Of a DNA stretch of 48,623 nucleotides, positions 8,946-17,516 are shown piece after piece. This stretch comes from an uncultured beta proteobacterium (GTDB lineage Bacteria > Pseudomonadota > Gammaproteobacteria > Burkholderiales > Burkholderiaceae_C): NCBI GenBank assembly GCA_903864505.1, contig CAIPGC010000172.1, positions 1 to 48,623 on the forward strand, written 5' to 3'. The notes under the pieces are model-generated. The model was given only the letters and a program-made list of their open reading frames with translations. It did no database searches and had not been told where the DNA came from. The position numbers and the translations under genes were made by a program. Within the stretch, counting starts at the first letter, position 1; each line of letters opens with the position of its first letter.

Positions 8946-9797
8946 ATGCCTGGCTTGCTGCAGTACACCTTGGATCTTTTTGAGTCTGTAGCCCCCGTAC
9001 AGGCTGCGCAGGACGCTCCTCAAAAGATAGCGGTTCCGGCGTTTTCTCATCCCCGAGGAAACCGGCAGGTGCGCCTGGGCCATGCAATGGTGGAGTACCA
9101 CTTCCAGCGCGCCCGGCGTCGGACCATCGGATTTATGGTGGGTCCCGATGGTCTGCTGGTGCGGGCACCGCGCTGGACGCCCCTTTACGAGGTGGAGGCG
9201 GCGCTGCAGGAGAAGGCGGTCTGGATCATCCGAAAGCTGGATGAGACGCGCGAGCGCCAGGCACGTCAAGACAGTACACGCATCGAATGGCGCGATGGCG
9301 CGGTGCTGCCTTTCCTGGGTGAATCGGCGCAGTTGCTGCTCGACGGGGGCCATGCCTTTTCGGCGGTAGGTGCACAGTTGGATCCGCCTGCCCCGGGTCG
9401 AATTGGTCCTCAGATGTTACGGGTCGCGTTGCCACGGTCTGTCACCCCCGAGCAGATTCGCGATGCCGTGCAGGCGTGGCTAATGTCGCAGGCGCGCATC
9501 AACTTCTCGCAGCGACTCGACCACTTCGCGCCCTTGCTGCAAGTGCAGTGGCGCAAGCTGACTTTGAGCAGCGCTGGAACGCGCTGGGGCAGTGCTCGCC
9601 TGGACGGCTCGATTCGCCTGAACTGGCGCTTGATCCATTTCAAGCAGTCTGTCATTGACTATGTGGTCGCGCACGAACTCAGCCACCTTCGGGTGATGGA
9701 TCACAGCGCCCAATTCTGGGACACCGTGCGCACCGTGGTGCCCGACTATGCGGTTCTGCGCAGGCAACTCAAGGACGATGCCATCCCCAAGTGGTGA
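8946..9797 (+). CDS. YgjP-like (DUF45) zinc metallopeptidase-domain protein
   Basis: A 283-residue protein of the SprT/YgjP-like family (DUF45, M48-related). The signature is VVAHELSHLRVMDHSAQFW near the C-terminus. HELSH supplies two zinc-ligand histidines and the catalytic Glu, with a further His downstream in MDHS. Upstream family features are RRTIGFMVGPDGLLVRAPRW and the SSAGTRWGSARLDGSIRLNW strand region. There is no signal peptide, so it is probably cytoplasmic. The substrate is unknown for the family; proteolysis is assumed from the motif only. It starts 5 bases after plsC, which places it last in the housekeeping run. Confidence 0.9.
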   Translation: MPGLLQYTLDLFESVAPVQAAQDAPQKIAVPAFSHPRGNRQVRLGHAMVEYHFQRARRRTIGFMVGPDGLLVRAPRWTPLYEVEAALQEKAVWIIRKLDETRERQARQDSTRIEWRDGAVLPFLGESAQLLLDGGHAFSAVGAQLDPPAPGRIGPQMLRVALPRSVTPEQIRDAVQAWLMSQARINFSQRLDHFAPLLQVQWRKLTLSSAGTRWGSARLDGSIRLNWRLIHFKQSVIDYVVAHELSHLRVMDHSAQFWDTVRTVVPDYAVLRRQLKDDAIPKW

Positions 9798-9799
9798 AA

Positions 9800-9905
9800 C
9801 GTGGCCCCCTTGCGTCTTTCTCTGTCGCTCAAGCCGGGGCTCCACCGCGACGCGGGTCGCTGCCCCCCGAGGGGGCGCATTTCGTCTTGGGACGGCCCTA
9901 CGGCA
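9800..9905 (+). repeat. Probable dispersed comamonad intergenic repeat with GC hairpin
   Basis: This non-coding stretch between two convergent genes has the look of a dispersed repeat I recall from Comamonadaceae genomes: a CTTGCGTCTTTCTCTGTCGC segment, then GGGCTCCACCGCGACGCGGG, then a GCCCCC-CGA-GGGGGC hairpin at 9862-9876. The hairpin has no T-run, so it is not a classical terminator, but it may help separate the convergent ygjP-like and hydrolase genes. Copy number cannot be checked inside one window. Confidence 0.45.
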
Positions 9906-9931
9906 AAATCAAAGGTCTCCAGGTTTGCACA

Positions 9932-11032
9932 CTATGGGGAGGCGAATCGATAAATCCCATCTGCATCGAGGGTGCGCTGCAGTTTTCCCTCAAACCACAG
10001 GGCGTGCAGGTGGGCGATCGACTCGCCCATGGCAAACGTGGTTTGGTGCAGATCCATGTTGCGCTCGAACAGCACCGGCAGGATGTCAGCGGCACTACAG
10101 GGCTTCGCCATGCAGGCTTGTAGCACATCGGTCAGGCGGTCACGGTGGTGGGCATGCAATTGGTCAATGCGGGTGTGAAGTCCGGTGAAGGGCTTGCCGT
10201 GTGAAGGCAGTACAAGCGTGTCGTCTGGCAGGCTGCGAAACTTGTCGATCGACTCCAGAAACAAGGCCAGAGCGTTGGACTCAGGTTCGGCCTCGTAGAC
10301 GCTCACGTTGGTTGAGATGCGTGGCAGCATCATGTCGCCGCCAAGCAGGACGTTCAGGCTCTCACAGTACAACGCAATGTGCTCCGGTGCGTGGCCGTAG
10401 CCGCTGATGCAGCGCCAAGTGCGCCCGCCAATGGTGAGGGCCATGCCATCCATCAGTCGGCGGTACTGCAACGGGACCGACGGCACCAAAGCCGGAAAGT
10501 AGCCAGTGCGGGCTTGGATTTGTTGCACAGCCTGCGGGCTGTTCAAACCATGCGAAGCAAAAAACTCGGAAGCGCGTTCACCGCCAAATCCGGTCGGGCC
10601 CATGCAGCCCATGCGTGCAACCTGGTAATCGGTGGCGCTGATCCACAGTGGCACATTCCAGCGCTGGCACAACCAGTGCGCCAAACCAATGTGGTCCGGG
10701 TGCATGTGGGTCACAATGACGCGCAGGATCGGCAGGCCTTCAAGGTCGTTGGCGAAGATGCATTCCCAGTGCGCCTTGGGTTTGTCACCAAAGATGCAGC
10801 AGTCCACAACGCTCCAGCCCTGCAGCATTGCACCCGATCCTTGTGGGTCGTCTACCGCATCGCGAAGCAGCCAAAGATTGATGTGGTTCAGGGCAAACGG
10901 AAGCGGCATGCGCACCCACTTGACGGCAGGTGTCAATCCTGTGGCTTCACCGCACACCACTTCCAGCGCACCGCCGGGCGGGGCAAGCGTTTCTCCCAGT
11001 GGGTAGTGCAGTTCGCGTTCGAGGTCGTTCAT
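9932..11032 (-). CDS. Metallo-beta-lactamase-fold hydrolase
   Basis: A 366-residue MBL-fold protein, probably a hydrolase or thioesterase-like enzyme. The zinc motif is VTHMHPDHIGLAHWL (HxHxDH) near residue 110. Further ligands are likely His in GYGHAPEH, Asp in LLGGDMMLPR and His in LPSHGKPF. The C-terminal ~90 residues contain a helical domain (MAKPCSAADILPVLFER) typical of the MBL subgroup with a BLACT winged-helix end. It is transcribed divergently from the LiuR-like regulator. Its promoter has TTGACG, 17 bases, TATGGA, overlapping the 24-bp palindrome, so it is probably under the same control. A role in acyl-CoA or leucine metabolism is inferred from context only. Confidence 0.85.
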   Translation of the reverse strand: MNDLERELHYPLGETLAPPGGALEVVCGEATGLTPAVKWVRMPLPFALNHINLWLLRDAVDDPQGSGAMLQGWSVVDCCIFGDKPKAHWECIFANDLEGLPILRVIVTHMHPDHIGLAHWLCQRWNVPLWISATDYQVARMGCMGPTGFGGERASEFFASHGLNSPQAVQQIQARTGYFPALVPSVPLQYRRLMDGMALTIGGRTWRCISGYGHAPEHIALYCESLNVLLGGDMMLPRISTNVSVYEAEPESNALALFLESIDKFRSLPDDTLVLPSHGKPFTGLHTRIDQLHAHHRDRLTDVLQACMAKPCSAADILPVLFERNMDLHQTTFAMGESIAHLHALWFEGKLQRTLDADGIYRFASP

Positions 11033-11050
11033 GGGGTACTTCTTGTATGC

Positions 11051-11086
11051 TCCATAATTGACGTTTACGTAAACGTCAATGGATAG
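11051..11086. promoter_or_regulatory. Divergent promoters with perfect 24-bp palindromic operator (LiuR-type)
   Basis: A perfect palindrome spans 11057-11080: ATTGACGTTTAC followed by its exact reverse complement. On the minus strand it contains a -35 TTGACG (11079-11074), then a 17-base spacer, then TATGGA (11056-11051), a convincing promoter for the hydrolase gene. On the plus strand TTGACG (11058-11063) is 17 bases from GGATAG (11081-11086), weaker at -10. An operator lying between -35 and -10 is characteristic of MerR-family regulators. The adjacent regulator gene is LiuR-like, so autoregulation is the natural reading. Confidence 0.85.
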
Positions 11087-11101
11087 GGCATTCTAGGGGC
11101 T

Positions 11102-11506
11102 ATGAGCATTACCTACAGCATTGGTGACCTGGCGCGCGAGTTCGACCTGACGACCCGCGCGATCCGTTTTTATGAAGACTTGGGCCTGCTGCAACCAGGA
11201 CGCAGCGGCCCGGGCGGGCGCAACCGGGTCTACAGCGGGCGCGACCGCACGCGGCTGAAGTTGACTTTGCGCGCCAAGCGTCTGGGGCTTTCCCTGACCG
11301 AGGCCAAGGACATCATCGACACGTACGACAGTCCCCGTGATACCGGCGCTCAATTGCAAAAATTCCTGGACGTCCTGGCCGCCCACCGCACGCAGATTGA
11401 AGAACAGATGGCCGACTTGCAAGCCAATCTGGACGAACTCAAGGTGCAACAGCGTGAAGCGCGCGCGCTGCTTGCCAAACAGAAAAAGCAGACGGCACCG
11501 GCCTGA
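11102..11506 (+). CDS. liuR: MerR-family regulator, LiuR-like
   Basis: A 134-residue MerR-family transcription factor. The N-terminal winged helix-turn-helix reads YSIGDLAREFDLTTRAIRFY then EDLGLLQPGR. A long coiled-coil dimerisation helix runs from about residue 75 to 130. The C-terminal Cys residues of metal-sensing MerR proteins are missing, consistent with a metabolite-responsive member. In Proteobacteria LiuR controls branched-chain amino acid and isovalerate degradation, and this gene lies directly before isovaleryl-CoA dehydrogenase. A perfect 24-bp palindrome overlaps its promoter. The assignment to LiuR rests on family, context and operator. The leader is short, with AGGGG three bases before the start. 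Confidence 0.87.
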   Translation: MSITYSIGDLAREFDLTTRAIRFYEDLGLLQPGRSGPGGRNRVYSGRDRTRLKLTLRAKRLGLSLTEAKDIIDTYDSPRDTGAQLQKFLDVLAAHRTQIEEQMADLQANLDELKVQQREARALLAKQKKQTAPA

Positions 11507-11552
11507 GCAGCTGCTTTGAACAACGGCATACAACACTCTCAAGGAGACCTAA

Positions 11553-12731
11553 ATGAACCTGCCCGGACTCAACTTTCAACTCGGCGAAGACATTGACGCG
11601 CTGCGGGACGCAGTGCGCGAATTTGCCCAGGCCGAGATCGCACCGCGTGCCGCCGAGATCGACCGCAGCGACCAGTTTCCGATGGACCTGTGGCGCAAGA
11701 TGGGCGATCTTGGCGTGCTTGGAATTACCGTGGGCGAGGAGTATGGCGGAGCCGACATGGGCTACCTGGCGCACATGATTGCGATGGAAGAAATATCGCG
11801 TGCCAGTGCGTCCGTGGGTCTTTCGTATGGCGCCCACAGCAACCTGTGCGTCAACCAGATCAAGCGCAACGGGACCGATGCGCAGCGCGCCAGGTACCTG
11901 CCAAAACTCATCAGTGGCGAGCATGTGGGCGCGCTGGCCATGAGCGAGACCGGTGCCGGAAGCGACGTGCTGTCCATGAAGCTCAAGGCCGAAGACAAGG
12001 GCGGCTATTACCTGCTCAACGGCAGCAAGATGTGGATCACGAACGGGCCTGATGCCGACACGCTGGTCGTCTACGCCAAGAGCGAGCCTGAATTGGGCGC
12101 ACGCGGTGTCACCGCATTTCTGATCGAAAAAGGAATGAAGGGTTTCAGCATTGCACAAAAGCTCGACAAACTGGGCATGCGCGGCAGCCATACGGGTGAA
12201 CTGGTGTTCAACAACGTTGAAGTGCCATTGGCCAACATCCTTGGCAACCTCAATGGCGGTGCCAAGGTACTCATGAGCGGTCTGGACTATGAGCGTGCCG
12301 TGCTCACCGGGGGGCCGCTTGGGATCATGCAGTCGGTCATGGACAACGTCATTCCGTATATTCACGACCGCAAGCAGTTTGGCCAGAGTATTGGTGAATT
12401 CCAGTTGATCCAGGGCAAGGTTGCCGACATGTACACCGTGCTGCAGGCGGGCCGGTCATTTGCCTATACCGTGGCCAAGAACCTCGACCTGCTGGGTGCA
12501 GAGCACGTGCGCCAGGTGCGCAAGGACTGTGCCTCGGTCATTTTGTGGACCGCTGAAAAGGCGACCTGGATGGCAGGCGAAGGGGTGCAGATTTTTGGTG
12601 GAAACGGCTACATCAACGAATATCCCCTGGGTCGCCTGTGGCGTGATGCCAAGTTGTACGAGATCGGAGCCGGAACCAGCGAGATTCGTCGCATGCTGAT
12701 CGGTCGCGAACTGTTTGGGGAGACGATGTGA
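11553..12731 (+). CDS. liuA: Isovaleryl-CoA dehydrogenase
   Basis: An FAD flavoenzyme that oxidises isovaleryl-CoA to 3-methylcrotonyl-CoA in leucine breakdown, passing electrons to ETF. It has 392 residues. The IVD hallmark is the catalytic Glu in the internal helix, [15 protein letters not shown], rather than the C-terminal YEGTS of other acyl-CoA dehydrogenases; here the end reads [18 protein letters not shown]. The FAD/substrate segments [17 protein letters not shown] and [16 protein letters not shown] are clear. AAGGAG lies 7 bases before the ATG. It is the first catabolic gene after liuR and probably co-transcribed with it (46-base gap). Confidence 0.95.
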   Translation: MNLPGLNFQLGEDIDALRDAVREFAQAEIAPRAAEIDRSDQFPMDLWRKMGDLGVLGITVGEEYGGADMGYLAHMIAMEEISRASASVGLSYGAHSNLCVNQIKRNGTDAQRARYLPKLISGEHVGALAMSETGAGSDVLSMKLKAEDKGGYYLLNGSKMWITNGPDADTLVVYAKSEPELGARGVTAFLIEKGMKGFSIAQKLDKLGMRGSHTGELVFNNVEVPLANILGNLNGGAKVLMSGLDYERAVLTGGPLGIMQSVMDNVIPYIHDRKQFGQSIGEFQLIQGKVADMYTVLQAGRSFAYTVAKNLDLLGAEHVRQVRKDCASVILWTAEKATWMAGEGVQIFGGNGYINEYPLGRLWRDAKLYEIGAGTSEIRRMLIGRELFGETM

Positions 12732-12776
12732 TCTCTTGGGCAGTTACACCTGGGGTGCACAGAGACACGGACCACG

Positions 12777-13442
12777 ATGACTAGTCCACTCCAATCATTG
12801 ATCGACAACAACCGCGTCTGGGCGCAGCGCATGGAGCAGCAGCGCCCCGGCTTTTTCAGTCTTCTGGCCCAGCAGCAGACACCAAAATACCTCTGGATCG
12901 GCTGTTCCGACAGCCGTGTTCCGGCCAATGAAATTACCGGTCTGGACCCGGGCGAGATATTTGTGCACCGCAACGTGGCCAATGTGGTAGTGCACTCCGA
13001 TCTCAATGCGCTGTCGGTCATACAGTTTGCGGTAGACCATCTCAAGGTAGAGCACATCATGGTGGTGGGCCACTACGGGTGTGGTGGGGTGTTGGCGGCC
13101 TTGCGTGGAACTCGCGTGGGGCTGGCCGACAACTGGTTGCGGCACGTGCACGATGTGAAGTTGCGCCATCGCCGGCGGATCGAGCATTTGTGTACTTCGG
13201 AGCAGGAAGACGTGCTGTGCGAGATGAATGTCATCGAGCAGGTGGGGAACGTCGCTATGTCCAACGTCCTGCAGGACGCCTGGAGCAGGGGCCAGCGTGT
13301 CAGCGTGCACGGATGGTGCTACGGGCTCAAGGATGGTTTGCTCAAGGACCTTGGCGTGACGATGGAGGGTTCCGACGAAGTGGTCAATGTTTTTCGATCC
13401 GCTTTGAAACGTTACCCGCGCGGTCAAAAGACACCGGAATAA
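12777..13442 (+). CDS. can: Beta-class carbonic anhydrase
   Basis: A zinc enzyme interconverting CO2 and bicarbonate. The beta-class signatures are present: WIGCSDSRVPANEITGLDPG (zinc Cys, catalytic Asp-Arg pair), FVHRNVANVV, and VVGHYGCGGVLAAL (zinc His and Cys). It has 221 residues (E. coli Can 220). It sits 45 bases after isovaleryl-CoA dehydrogenase and before a thiolase, all in one direction. Methylcrotonyl-CoA carboxylase, encoded about 8 kb downstream, consumes bicarbonate, so a supply role in leucine catabolism is a reasonable inference; a general housekeeping role is equally possible. Confidence 0.95.
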   Translation: MTSPLQSLIDNNRVWAQRMEQQRPGFFSLLAQQQTPKYLWIGCSDSRVPANEITGLDPGEIFVHRNVANVVVHSDLNALSVIQFAVDHLKVEHIMVVGHYGCGGVLAALRGTRVGLADNWLRHVHDVKLRHRRRIEHLCTSEQEDVLCEMNVIEQVGNVAMSNVLQDAWSRGQRVSVHGWCYGLKDGLLKDLGVTMEGSDEVVNVFRSALKRYPRGQKTPE

Positions 13443-13523
13443 GCCCAAACTGCGCCAGGCGGTTTGGTTACCAGGCCGACGCGCGCTTCACCTACCCAAT
13501 ATTTTTTACCTAAGGAGAAGTTA

Positions 13524-14705
13524 ATGACAGATTCCATCGTTATCGTAGGTGCAGCCCGCACGCCCATGGGCGCATTCCAGGGCGACTTTTCCAGTCTGGC
13601 AGCGCATGACCTCGGAGGCGCTGCCATCAAGGCCGCCGTGCAGCGCGCCGGCATTTCCCCTGAGCTGGTGACCGAAGTCTTGTTTGGCAATTGCCTGATG
13701 GCCGGACAGGGCCAGGCACCCGCGCGTCAGGCCGCGTTCAAGGGGGGCTTGCCCAACAGCGCTGGTGCCGTGACGCTGTCCAAGATGTGCGGTTCGGCCA
13801 TGCGCGCGGCCATGTTCGCCCACGATATGCTGCTGGCCGGAAGCCACGAGGTGCTGGTCGCTGGCGGGATGGAGAGCATGACCAACGCACCGTATCTTCT
13901 CCCCAAGGCACGCGGTGGCTACCGCATCGGGCACGACCGCATCTTTGACCACATGATGCTCGATGGGCTGGAAGACGCGTACGAGCCCGGACGCTCCATG
14001 GGAACCTTTGGTGAAGATTGCGCTGCCAAGTACAGCTTTACCCGCGAACAACAGGACAATTTCGCTACAGCCAGTGTCCAGCGTGCGCAGGCAGCTATTA
14101 AATCAGGAGCGTTTGCAGCGGAAATCACACCCGTCACCGTGAAGGGACGCGGCGGCGAGGTAACCGTTTCCATGGACGAGGGTCCGGGCAAGGTCAAGCT
14201 TGACAAGATTTCCACGCTCAAACCTGCGTTCAAGAAAGACGGCACCATCACGGCGGCCTCGAGTTCTTCCATCAATGATGGTGCTGCGGCACTGGTGCTG
14301 ATGAAGGCCTCCACCGCTGCCAAACTCGGCTGCAAGCCGATGGCCCGGATCGTGGCGCATGCCACGCACGCGCAGGAGCCCGAGTGGTTTGCCACGGCCC
14401 CGGTGGGCGCAACCCAGAAGGCGCTGGCCAAGGCCGGATGGGCAGTCGGTGATGTGGACCTTTGGGAGGTGAACGAAGCCTTTGCCGTGGTGCCGATGGC
14501 GCTGATGAAAGAGCTGGGCGTGCCGCACGACAAGGTCAATGTCAATGGCGGCGCCTGCGCACTGGGCCATCCGATTGGCGCGTCCGGCGCGCGCATCATG
14601 GTGACGCTGATGTACGCATTGCAGGCACGCGGGCTCAGGAAGGGCCTGGCCACACTGTGTATTGGTGGGGGTGAGGCAACTGCTGTAGCGTTGGAAATGC
14701 TATAA
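13524..14705 (+). CDS. Acetyl-CoA C-acetyltransferase (thiolase)
   Basis: A 393-residue type II thiolase, reversibly cleaving acetoacetyl-CoA to two acetyl-CoA. The acyl-accepting Cys is in TLSKMCGSAMRAAMF (about residue 88). The His and second Cys lie in GGACALGHPIGASGARI and GLATLCIGGGEATAVALE near the C-terminus. ATG 13524 is chosen because AAGGAG precedes it by 6 bases and the N-terminus SIVIVGAARTPMG is canonical; an upstream in-frame start at 13464 adds 20 unsupported residues. In this cluster it would handle acetoacetyl-CoA derived from the acetoacetate released by HMG-CoA lyase, although no CoA-transferase for acetoacetate is present. It is equivalent to AtoB/PhaA-type enzymes. Confidence 0.94.
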   Translation: MTDSIVIVGAARTPMGAFQGDFSSLAAHDLGGAAIKAAVQRAGISPELVTEVLFGNCLMAGQGQAPARQAAFKGGLPNSAGAVTLSKMCGSAMRAAMFAHDMLLAGSHEVLVAGGMESMTNAPYLLPKARGGYRIGHDRIFDHMMLDGLEDAYEPGRSMGTFGEDCAAKYSFTREQQDNFATASVQRAQAAIKSGAFAAEITPVTVKGRGGEVTVSMDEGPGKVKLDKISTLKPAFKKDGTITAASSSSINDGAAALVLMKASTAAKLGCKPMARIVAHATHAQEPEWFATAPVGATQKALAKAGWAVGDVDLWEVNEAFAVVPMALMKELGVPHDKVNVNGGACALGHPIGASGARIMVTLMYALQARGLRKGLATLCIGGGEATAVALEML

Positions 14706-14907
14706 GTTTCGTAGCTGTCTACGCAATGAGTACGGGTGATTGAAAGGTGTTTTCATTCCTGCAACCGAGCCTGCCGGAGTGGCGTAGTCCGGGGCGCCTC
14801 ATGGTGCCAAATGCGCACAAATCGGCCCCCGGAACACGCCACCCCAGCGAGTTGAGAGTGGCGCGCATGCGAGATAAAAAAGTCAAGAAATCAAAGGAAA
14901 CAAAACG
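14706..14907. other. Spacer between thiolase and acyl-CoA dehydrogenase genes
   Basis: A 202-base gap in an otherwise tight cluster. It begins with a small hairpin (CGTAG-CTGT-CTACG at 14710-14723) and a segment up to about 14755 that resembles a degenerate comamonad TAGCTGCTTGCGCA-type dispersed repeat. The remainder shows only a short CCGGA/TCCGG inverted repeat. I see no ORF with a ribosome binding site in it. A promoter for the second half of the cluster could lie here, but none is convincing. Confidence 0.4.
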
Positions 14908-16038
14908 ATGATCCTCACCCAAGACCAGGAAATGGTGCGCGATGCGGTGCGCGACTTTGCACAACAGGAGTTGTGGCCCAACGCGGCGAAGTGGGACAAG
15001 GAGCACACCTTTCCCAAAGAAGCGCACCAAGGGCTGGCTGCTCTGGGGGCTTACGGGATTTGTGTGCCGGAGGCCTATGGCGGTGCGAACCTGGACTATT
15101 TGACCCTGGCGCTGGTGCTTGAAGAGATTGCGGCGGGCGATGGTGGTACCAGCACGGTGATCAGCGTCACCAATTGCCCGGTCAATGCCATTTTGATGCG
15201 CTATGCGAGCGAAGCGCAAAAGCAGAAGTGGTTGGTGCCGCTGGCGCAGGGCAAGATGCTGGGCGCGTTTTGCCTGACCGAGCCGCATGTGGGCAGTGAC
15301 GCGTCGTCGCTGCGCACCACGGCAGTCAGGGAGGGCGACAGTTACATCATCAATGGGGTCAAGCAGTTCATCACCAGCGGCAAGTATGGCGATGTAGCGG
15401 TCGTCATCGCCGTGACGGACAAGGGTGCGGGCAAGAAAGGCATGAGCGCATTTCTGGTGCCGACCAATGCGCCTGGCTACGTCGTGGCGCGCCTGGAAGA
15501 CAAGTTGGGTCAGCATTCGAGCGACACGGCGCAGATCAACTTCGACGACTGTCGCATTCCGGCTGAAAACCTGATTGGTCGCGAGGGCGAGGGCTACGGC
15601 ATCGCGCTGGGGGGGCTTGAAGGTGGTCGCATCGGCATTGCGGCGCAAAGTGTCGGCATGGCGCGCAGCGCGCTGGAGTTTGCTATTGCCTACGCAAAAG
15701 ACCGCCAGAGTTTCGGCACTTCGATATTCAACCATCAGGCGGTGGGCTTCCGGCTTGCGGAGTGCGCTACCAATTTGGAAGCGGCTCGACAGCTGATCTG
15801 GCACGCGGCATCCCTGCGCGATGCAGGTCGCCCGTGCCTGAAAGAGGCTGCCATGGCCAAGCTCTTTGCCAGCGAAATGGCCGAAAAGGTGTGCAGCACT
15901 GCGATCCAGACCCTGGGCGGCTACGGCTATGTGAGTGACTTTCCGGTCGAGCGCATTTACCGCGATGTGCGCGTGTGCCAGATCTACGAAGGCACCTCCG
16001 ACGTGCAGAAGATCATCATCCAGCGCGCCTTGGGCTGA
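14908..16038 (+). CDS. Acyl-CoA dehydrogenase (short/branched-chain type)
   Basis: A 376-residue FAD acyl-CoA dehydrogenase. Domain order is the usual N-terminal helical domain, a central beta domain (CLTEPHVGSDASSLRTTA, QFITSGKYGDVAVV) and a C-terminal helical domain ending VCQIYEGTSDVQKIIIQRAL. Unlike the isovaleryl-CoA dehydrogenase at 11553, it has the catalytic Glu in the C-terminal YEGTS position, as in butyryl- and 2-methyl-branched acyl-CoA dehydrogenases. It may act on isobutyryl- or 2-methylbutyryl-CoA, but chain length cannot be fixed from motifs alone. AAAGGA precedes the ATG. It is followed 4 bases later by an MBL hydrolase gene. Confidence 0.92.
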   Translation: MILTQDQEMVRDAVRDFAQQELWPNAAKWDKEHTFPKEAHQGLAALGAYGICVPEAYGGANLDYLTLALVLEEIAAGDGGTSTVISVTNCPVNAILMRYASEAQKQKWLVPLAQGKMLGAFCLTEPHVGSDASSLRTTAVREGDSYIINGVKQFITSGKYGDVAVVIAVTDKGAGKKGMSAFLVPTNAPGYVVARLEDKLGQHSSDTAQINFDDCRIPAENLIGREGEGYGIALGGLEGGRIGIAAQSVGMARSALEFAIAYAKDRQSFGTSIFNHQAVGFRLAECATNLEAARQLIWHAASLRDAGRPCLKEAAMAKLFASEMAEKVCSTAIQTLGGYGYVSDFPVERIYRDVRVCQIYEGTSDVQKIIIQRALG

Positions 16039-16042
16039 TTCC

Positions 16043-16963
16043 ATGGACGCATTGATGCTGCCCGAGGGCGTCCAGGTCTTTGAGCGGGGGTGGCTTTCGA
16101 GCAACAATGTGCTGATTCAGGGGCGTGACGGTTGCGCCCTGATCGACAGTGGCTACTGCACCCACGCAGCGCAAACGCTGGCCCTGGTGGCTTCTGCGCT
16201 CCAGGGGCGACCGCTGGACCTGCTGCTCAATACGCATTTGCACAGCGACCATTGTGGCGGTAACGCAGCACTGCAGGCCACTTACCCTGCGCTGCAGACC
16301 TTGATCCCTCCGGGCCAGGCGCAGTACGTCAAGGCGTGGGACCCGGTTGCACTGACCTATACCCCCACCGGCCAGAGTTGCCCGCAGTTCCGCTTTGATT
16401 TCACGCTGGAGCCCGGCACGGAAGTCCAGTTGGGCGACCGTCAGTGGCAGGTACATGCGGCACCGGGGCACGACACCCATTCGGTGATACTGTTTGAGCC
16501 GGCAAGCAGGGTACTGATGTCGGCCGATGCGCTGTGGGAGCGCGGGTTCGGTGTGGTATTCCCTGAGCTCGACGGGGAAGGCGCATTTGACGAGGTGGCC
16601 AGTACCCTGGACATCATCGAACAACTGCAGCCCGTCACCGTGATTCCGGGTCACGGAGCGGCATTCAATGGTGTGGAGCAGGCGTTGTTGGTGGCACGAC
16701 AGCGGTTGGAGAACTTTGTGGCGCATCCACAAAAGCACCTGCAATACGCTGCCAAGGTGCTGCTCAAATTCAAGTTGCTCGAAGCCCAGCAGCTCGAAAT
16801 GTGCGAACTGCTGGCCTGGACCCAGGGCACGTCCTATTTCGCATCGACTTTTGCGAACGGATTTTCGAACCAGGACCTGACGCAGACGGTCACGCAGCTG
16901 GTAGGTGACCTGGTCCGCTCTGGCGCTGCAACACTGCGCGGCAGCGTGGTCCACAACGCCTGA
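16043..16963 (+). CDS. Metallo-beta-lactamase-fold hydrolase
   Basis: A 306-residue MBL-fold protein. The zinc motif NTHLHSDHCGGN (HxHxDHxGG) is near residue 70. Later ligands are likely His in APGHDTHS, Asp in MSADALWERG and His in PGHGAAF. Start ATG 16043 is chosen because it lies 4 bases after the acyl-CoA dehydrogenase stop; a longer open frame reaching back to 15935 overlaps that gene and is spurious. Close coupling to an acyl-CoA dehydrogenase suggests a thioester or lactone hydrolase, or a glyoxalase II-like role. The substrate is unknown. Confidence 0.88.
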   Translation: MDALMLPEGVQVFERGWLSSNNVLIQGRDGCALIDSGYCTHAAQTLALVASALQGRPLDLLLNTHLHSDHCGGNAALQATYPALQTLIPPGQAQYVKAWDPVALTYTPTGQSCPQFRFDFTLEPGTEVQLGDRQWQVHAAPGHDTHSVILFEPASRVLMSADALWERGFGVVFPELDGEGAFDEVASTLDIIEQLQPVTVIPGHGAAFNGVEQALLVARQRLENFVAHPQKHLQYAAKVLLKFKLLEAQQLEMCELLAWTQGTSYFASTFANGFSNQDLTQTVTQLVGDLVRSGAATLRGSVVHNA

Positions 16964-17033
16964 GTTGCCAGTTGCTCGCACTTTGCGACAATGCGGCTTG
17001 GATTCAACAACGACAACAGATGAGGAGACATTC

Positions 17034-17456
17034 ATGCCCATTACCAAAGGATTTCGCGCCCTCGTAGATGAGGCCATGGCGCAGGTCACCACCTACACCG
17101 TGGTGCAGGTGCAGGCGCGCTTGAGCGACCCCGCTGTGCAGGTGGTCGATATCCGTGACATTCGTGAGTTGAACGAGGGCACGGTGTTGGGTGCTTTCCA
17201 CGCACCACGCGGCATGCTGGAGTTCTGGGTGGATCCGGCGTCGCCCTACCACAAGAAGATCTTTGCCGATGCGTCCAAAGAGTTCATTCTGTTCTGTGGC
17301 GCGGGCTGGCGCAGTGCGCTGGCGGCCAAAGCCTTGCAGGAGATGGGCATGACCAACGTGGCGCATATCGACGGTGGCTGGGCCGAATGGGTCAAGTTGG
17401 GTGCGCCAACGGAAACACTGGAACAGCAAAAGGCTCGGCGTCCGGCCAAGGGTTAA
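17034..17456 (+). CDS. Rhodanese-like domain protein
   Basis: A 140-residue single-domain rhodanese. The active-site loop is FCGAGWRSALAAKAL, with persulfide-forming Cys followed by the RS anion-binding turn. The N-terminal strand VVDIRDIRELNEGTVLGAFH and the closing IDGGWAEWVKLGAP are family features. ATG 17034 has GAGGAG upstream at a good spacing. Rhodaneses move sulfane sulfur. Directly following an MBL hydrolase gene, it recalls persulfide dioxygenase-rhodanese pairs, but the MBL protein here lacks clear persulfide-dioxygenase features, so its role is open. It lies between two acyl-CoA dehydrogenase genes. Confidence 0.9.
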   Translation: MPITKGFRALVDEAMAQVTTYTVVQVQARLSDPAVQVVDIRDIRELNEGTVLGAFHAPRGMLEFWVDPASPYHKKIFADASKEFILFCGAGWRSALAAKALQEMGMTNVAHIDGGWAEWVKLGAPTETLEQQKARRPAKG

Positions 17457-17516
17457 AGGCACCAAGCCGCTGTTGCAGGGCTGAGGTGGACTCACAACAA
17501 AAGGAGACAAGACACC

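Noticed and set aside
14719-16107. 462-codon open frame on the minus strand opposite an acyl-CoA dehydrogenase
   Set aside because: Shadow of a clear FAD dehydrogenase gene; no motif, no ribosome site.
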